This document shows positions 58,491 to 64,000 of a DNA stretch of 64,000 nt, in pieces. The position numbers and the translations under genes are program-made. The DNA lies in contig NW_004955425.1 of the NCBI RefSeq assembly GCF_000276665.1, positions 22,443,943-22,507,942 of the forward strand, read 5' to 3'. This stretch comes from Chinchilla lanigera (lineage: Eukaryota > Chordata > Mammalia > Rodentia > Chinchillidae). Numbering within the stretch: the stretch's first letter is position 1; each line of letters opens with the position of its first letter. The notes beneath the pieces are model-generated. The model did not search any database. It had not been told where the DNA came from and was given only the letters and a program-made list of their open reading frames with translations.

Positions 58491-61400
58491 ATATGTACGT
58501 GCGTGTAAGAAAATGGGCTAGAATTTGCTGGCACTTTTCTGCTTTTGGCTCGATTTTCCTGCCAAGGTGGCCAGACCCTGCTGACAGGCTGCTTTAGAAC
58601 TGCTGTGGTCAGCAGAGCTGTGGGTCCTTTACTGAATCAGCTCAGATCCATCACTTGAGGATTCAAATAAATACTATGTGTTTATCCTATTGATGAAAAA
58701 CTGCAGTAGAGGTTTGTCTGGCTAAATTTTCAGTGTACAATGGGTAGTCCTATAAGAAGCAGCTGTCAGTTTTGAGTTAGAGATTTTTATATACCCACTC
58801 CTGTCCTGTACTGTATACATCCAGAAATGGTAAGGCTCATTTGTTTTTGCACATTGTGTTCAACATATGGTACCTGTGATGATTCAAAACTAAGGGTCTG
58901 AGCTCTTATACCTTCTGAAGTATCATTTGGCTGCAAACCCACTCTGTGTGGCAAGTACTATGCAAGAATCTGGTGTTGAGTAGGGAGACATACACCACCC
59001 TATCCTCACAGAGTTTGCTGTCTACAACAGCCAGGTTTTGATGCTTCTACAGCTTTGGGGCTTGAACTAGGGAATTCGTGGTGCCTGGGAGCTGCTGAAG
59101 TGTGACACTCCTTTCTCACAGGCCAGGCCTTCTCATTTCTGTGACTGTGCTGGTGGTGGTTGGTGACTGTCCTTGGTGCCCCTCACAAGAGCTAGGGAGG
59201 AGAGTGCTTGCCCACCTGCCTTCCCACCTAGCACATGTGTCCCCTGGAGGAGGGTCTGCCTCCAGCTCTCCAGACCCGTAAGTCCCTGCCTGGAATTGTG
59301 GGATTCAATCAAAGGCTCACACGGCCTCCACAACTTCCCAAGCCATTTGCCCTACCTCAGTTTACATGCAGCAGTGGTGCTATGTCTTGCCTGTTATTTT
59401 GTCCTGATTGTCATAGTGTACAAGTCCCCCACCCACCACCCCAAGTCCTCCAGCTGTGTGAAGGTGACCTGTCTAGGGAGGGAAAGCATTCGTCAGCCTG
59501 TGGGGCCTTCCTGTTCTGAGATTGCTGGAACCGTGCCCGAAAGGCAGCCTCACACAGAAGACCACACTCTCCCTCTGTGCTCTGCCCTCTAAGAGGAACA
59601 GCCCAGGGAGGATGAGCACACATAGGGTACACACCTGGGGTACCCAGGGAGCTCTGTGACACGTGTACCCCCTGTGGGCAGGGAAGGCCTAGGGAGGTGT
59701 CCTAGGGAGTGTTAACCAGGTGGGAGTCCTTGTGGTGGTACAGTGCAGAGTGCTCATGGCAGTGCAGTGGCACAGATAAAGACTGGACTTCCTGCAAGGG
59801 GGGTAGTAGTCTAAAGGGAAAGCTTCTACGGGAGAGGAGGCCTTGAGTGAGAATTTTAAGGGCAAGTCCGAGGCAGACCTGTGGAGATAAAGAGGGAAAG
59901 AGAAGAGCATGTGGTGGCAGGGGATGAGCCCAGTGGAAGCTGCGCTGGGCTTGCAGGAACTGCCCAGAGGAGTGGGCAAATTCCCTGTGGCCAGTGCTTC
60001 CCAGGATACAAATAGCAGCCACAGCTGAGAGGAGCCCATCAGGGTATCCTTGGAAGTCCCAGGAAATAAATCCCAAGCATCCTTTGCCAAGATACTGGGC
60101 AGAGGGACAAGGGCATGTGGATGTGGCAGCCTTCTGAGGGGAGCCTGTGGCTATGCTCCTAATGGGGCACAGCACATCTACCATTCAGAAGGCCCTACTG
60201 TCTAGGGAGGGAAAGCAAGCAGCAAGCCCTGGGGTAGTGTGGGGCATGGTATAAAGTGTTACCTTTCCTTCCTCTGGCAAATCAGAGTCATCATATAATG
60301 CTGGAGAATTTATTTCTGAAAGATGTGGAAGTAGTTGGACAAAAATTTAGTAGTAGTCTTTTAAAATGAAACTAAAGGTCATACAGCTATTAAATTTCTG
60401 ACTTCCCTCTTAAAGTAGACTCTTGTAATAATTCACATTCAAAGGATTCAAATGTTGTTTATACTACAGAGGAATTTTTTAAACCCTAACCATTGTGGTC
60501 TACTCTCTGCCATTTGTGGGCACGGAGGTACAGAGTACTGACTACCCTCCTTTAAGGAGGTACGTGGGTGCTCGTGGCTGCTGTGACTGTCCCCATAGTC
60601 TTGTCATGAAAGTCTGAACTAAGAACTGTCTTGTGTGAATTTGCAGCATGGTCTTTTATGGTTTTATTTTTTGTTTTCCTTCTTCTTTAGCACTACTGGA
60701 TCCTCTGTCACAGGAAGGTTGGGACCTGTTTTAGTAACTGTTGGTTGCCAGACTGGTCACATACTTCACTTTCTACAAAAGTGAGTAAGAGGGACCTTAC
60801 TTCCTTCCAGAGAACTTTTAACTGGCCTAGCGAAGAGCCAGGACAGAGGTGATGTGTTAGGGTTTGCCTTTAAGTTGTCCACACTAGAGTTCACATGACG
60901 TGACTCCACAAGTGGGTCTATGCTGGAAATGTGCTTGGTAGCCTTCTTCACTGATTCCCATATCCCAAGGCCACTTGGGGTAACTCAGCAGTGGATGGGA
61001 AATCTCAGAGGAAGTGCTTATAAGCCTTGGGCCTTGGAGTGTGTTTATATTTTATAACCAGTGAACACTTGCAAGGTGTTTTCCCTGCTCATCTCCTGCA
61101 TCCTAGGTGCCCGAGACTCTCCCCACCTAGAGACCCTACTCATTGAGAATCTACACTGACAGCAGGTGGGGAGCTAGGGCCAAGGGGATGTGACAGATAC
61201 TTGGGGAGGTGGAGATACTCACTCCAGGGCAGTATGTCAAGCAGTTAATTAAGGAATGCACTTCCTGTAAGTGCGAAGTAAGGAGTTTTCTGTCCCTTTG
61301 TTCTTAGTGCTATACTGATGCCATTTTCTCCAGTGGAGACCTCAGGCTCTGCCCAAACCCTTCTATGAGTCTTTTTGGCAATGCTAGAGGTCACTGTTGA

Positions 61401-63164
61401 ACCGTCACCATGGGCACGGAACATCACAGACACTGGGGTTTCCTTGTTGTTAAAGGTCAAGTATGTGTGATGAAACCCTCCATGTCCCCTTAGCAAGGGA
61501 GGAGTTGCCAAACAGGGTGGTGAGGTTTGCACAGATGGGCACATGACTCCCAATCAGCCCTCATGAGCCTCTTTAGTAAGGCTATTGTCTGTCTTTGTGG
61601 AAGTGGAGCTGTTGACCAGAACCTCAGTTAACACCATGAATTATATAGCTAGTTCTGCTTTATTTTTTCAAATAAACCAGAATGAATGGAATGTCACATA
61701 ATTGATGTGTTTCAATGAAAAATGATCAAATCATGGTCATTAGCATATCTATCTCCTTAAATGTTTATCATTTATTTTGGAAACCTTGAATTCCTTTCTT
61801 TATACATATATTCCTTTCTTTATATATATATAAACTACATAATAAATTGATGTATAAACTACATAATAAATTGTCAGATGTAGTTACCCTCTTGTGCTGT
61901 AGAACCACAAGGCTTATTTCTCCTTCGTTACTTTAATTTCTCGTTTGTGGGTCACAGCCAGTTATAGAAAGGCAGTACCAGCAGGTTGCTTGAATAGATG
62001 TCACAGGCCATAGGTGCCCAGAACTCTCCCAAATACCTCTACTGCCACCCAGCTCAGAGACACTAAAGATGACCTGTGCAGTTCTCCTTGCAAACAGTTC
62101 CTGCTGGTGGCTATTATGCCCTCTGCATTCTGAAGGCTGTGAATGTGAAGCTGTGGTGGTTCCTGTAAAGGACAGCTGAGGCCAGACCTCTGGCCTATTG
62201 AGACCAGTGACACATTTTAGATCTGCGAGGAGGAACTTGCTTGGAAACCATTGTTTTTGGAAAGACACATCTTGTTTCTTCCATCAGTTTTGCAGCGTTG
62301 GCAGATAAAATGCTGCTGCCTAGAGATCATTACCAGTCTCTTTTTAAGGAAACAAACAAGACAGTGTCCCAATTCAGTCCCTTTTCATTTATTACACAGT
62401 GCATGGCTGAAATGTTACCAAAGATGACTGGAAGAGTTCCATTTCATAGTTTAGTCAACATAGAACATGTCTCTTACTATACAGGAAATGGAGAGGGATG
62501 GACATCGTCTGTTTTCTGTTTGCTACATTGTTCAGCACTTTGGTGGTATAAAATAAATGCAAATAAATAGGGGTCTGTTTTACTGAAGGAAGGAAATTGC
62601 TGCAGAGAGTGTTTTGTATACATGTATGCACTTTAAAAGCCTGTTTTAACATACTGTGGTAATCACCTATGTAGGTCACTTACAGTTTTTCTGCAGAGTC
62701 ACACGGCCTTTATGAAATATTGAGAGAACATTAAATGCTACACTGTGTAGTGTTGACCAAGTACACTGTGAGATCAAAGAAGGAAGAGATCTGTGTGGGC
62801 TAAAATTGAATTAAAAAGTATATCTTAACTACCTTTAAAGGGAAGCAATTGAAAATGCTTACTTCTTAACAGTACACAGAATATGGCTGGTTCTTACAGA
62901 AGTTATGTGTGGCTGTAAGGAAAATGCCACGCATGGCTGTAGCAGCTGCGTGGCTTTAAAACTCATTCCACCAGCCCATAGCCTCAGATGCTAATGTGGG
63001 GAGCCTGGCCAGAGACCCAGGCAGACTATGGGGTCTTATTCCCTGCCCTAAGTGATAGCCTGGAATTTGGGACAATTCTCAGTTTCAGTGGGGGTGAGGA
63101 GGTATACTCAGAGGTGATAGAAAAGATAATCTCTTGACAAATACCTTTTGAATAATAATAGCAA
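58489..63164. other. No gene recognised (4.7 kb)
   Basis: Slightly GC-richer at 59100-60240, where long overlapping frames occur on both strands (139 codons plus at 59173-59592; 160 and 133 codons minus near 59700-60184). They lack domain motifs and support each other only as a GC effect. A possible L2-like remnant lies at 58930-59030. Short duplications at 61790-61873: attcctttctttata (period 20) and ataaactacataataaattg (period about 23). Confidence 0.5.
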
Positions 63165-63300
63165 AACCACCTTTATTGAGCACATACTCTATACCAGGCA
63201 CTGTGCTAAGCACTTCACTTTTATTTCTCACAATAATTCAGTGAGGTAGTAAGGTAAGTGCTACTCCTGATTTCACAGATAAGGAAAGAGAAAGGGCATG
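63165..63300 (+). mobile_element. MIR SINE (ancient)
   Basis: Well-preserved sense MIR: ttattgagcacatactctat, accaggcactgtgctaagca, cttcacttttatttctcac, cagtgaggtagtaag, atttcacagataaggaaa. Confidence 0.85.
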
Positions 63301-63307
63301 AGGGAGT

Positions 63308-63647
63308 ATCTTAGTTGATTTGTGCTGCAATAAACACTGGGTAATTTATAGAGACCAGGAATATATTTCCTACAGTTCTGGAGACTGGGATGTACGAAAT
63401 CTAGTTGCCAGCATTGGTGTTGGCCAGGGCTTTTGTCTGTTCCCAGCTAGTACCTTGATCCTGTGTCCTTACTTGGAGGAAGAGAGAAGGGCAAGGAAGC
63501 TCTTTATAAGAGTATTACTCTTATGTGTGAGGGGAGAGCCCAAGTTACATAGTCACTGCTCAAAGGCCATATCCCTTAGTACCACTGCATTGGGATTTAG
63601 TGTCAACGTTAGTTTTAGCAGGGACACCATCATTCAGATCATAGCAG
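63308..63647 (-). mobile_element. MLT1-like MaLR LTR
   Basis: Reverse orientation: cttagttgatttgtgctgca, ctgggtaatttatagagacc, cctacagttctggagactgg, cactgcattgggatttagtg, gatcatagca. These are the antisense landmarks of an MLT1-class LTR. The frame at 63320-63655 within it is not a gene. Confidence 0.85.
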
Positions 63648-63918
63648 GCGTCTAACACATGTGCCATGGGTTCTCGCTCTGCCGTGAATGTCAGAACTAG
63701 GAAGTGCACATGTCTGGCTTATACTCTGAAGAACTTTGGCGCTGGACCACTGAATGATAGAAAGGGTATGTGGTATGTGGCTGCAGACCTTAGGGGGGTG
63801 GGACTATATGAAGAGGTGATGGTAGCTCCTCCTACAGGGGTCCTGTGGGGAAGGGAAATTATGCTAGGGCAGGTATGGTTGCTGACCTTAGAGTTGTTGA
63901 AGGAACTAAGTGAGTGGA

Positions 63919-64000
63919 GGGGCTGGGGATTTAGCTCAGCGGCAAAGTGCCTGCCTGGCAAGCGCAAGGTCGTGAGTTCGGCTCCCGGTACCGGAGAAAA
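63919..64000 (+). mobile_element. Young ID-like SINE, cut by window end
   Basis: ggggctggggatttagctca, gcggcaaagtgcctgcctgg, caaggtcgtgagttcggc, tcccggtaccggagaaaa. The A tail runs off the window. Same subfamily as 30897, 53202 and 57580. Confidence 0.93.

Noticed and set aside
59173..60184. Cluster of long overlapping frames (up to 160 codons) on both strands
   Set aside because: The local GC content is higher, stops are rarer in all frames, the frames lack any domain motif, and there is no splice or promoter context.
63320..63655. 111-codon plus-strand frame
   Set aside because: It lies antisense within the MLT1-like LTR.
1..64000. Search for an undescribed multi-gene system
   Set aside because: No coding gene set, operon-like order, conserved non-repeat array or RNA gene was found; the organised structure I could see is mostly explained by transposable elements and microsatellites.

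Overview
This is a 64 kb window of mammalian nuclear DNA that I read as intergenic or deep-intronic. I find no protein-coding exon, tRNA, rRNA, snRNA or CRISPR array that I can support. All longer open frames are either relics inside transposable elements or chance frames without family motifs. The repeat content points to a rodent: B1-type SINEs, tRNA-derived ID-like SINEs, B1-dID composite SINEs (a B1 monomer joined to a degenerate ID), MaLR-type LTRs, young-looking L1s, and ancient MIR and DNA transposons. Composite B1-dID elements, together with no visible B2 or B4 elements, argue for a non-murid rodent of the squirrel, dormouse, beaver or guinea-pig side. I lean towards a beaver-like or squirrel-like genome, but that is inference only.

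Layout. 1-1090: minus-strand L1 5'-end material, with roughly 146-bp G-rich tandem promoter-like monomers and an ORF1-like start, next to an oppositely oriented L1 3'-UTR-like stretch. 1381-2351: a Tigger-like DNA transposon interrupted by a B1 SINE and an L1 3' end. 3365 to about 8960: a long but decayed minus-strand L1 with 3' UTR, ORF2 lacking its C-terminal part, ORF1 and a 5' UTR. 9-29 kb: mostly unrecognised sequence with scattered MIRs, a MaLR LTR, old L1 ends, a hAT-like MITE (22720-22905) and an unidentified inverted pair of related segments (23245-23395 and 24600-24720). 29.8-30.3 kb: an ID-like SINE and a broken mariner transposase.

30.9-38.4 kb: several ID-like SINEs with clear target-site duplications, plus MIRs. 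41.5-42.9 kb: an old DNA-transposon-like repeat, a B1-dID SINE split by a MaLR LTR, and a second B1-dID. 49.8-51.4 kb: a B1, two ID-like relics and the third MaLR LTR. 52.1-54.3 kb: a 167-nt pure polypurine tract and two L1 3' ends in opposite orientation, one carrying a young SINE. 54.3-63.1 kb: largely featureless. 63.2-64 kb: a MIR, an MLT1-like LTR and an ID-like SINE cut off by the window edge.

There is no gene network to describe. The interest is in transposon archaeology: nested insertions that give relative ages, two distinguishable subfamilies of ID-like SINE, an L1 promoter array, a 374-375-bp solo LTR family, a mariner relic, a candidate hAT MITE, and one two-copy repeat I cannot name whose copies differ mainly at synonymous positions of a shared reading frame. 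Family calls are by eye from remembered consensus features; no database search was possible.
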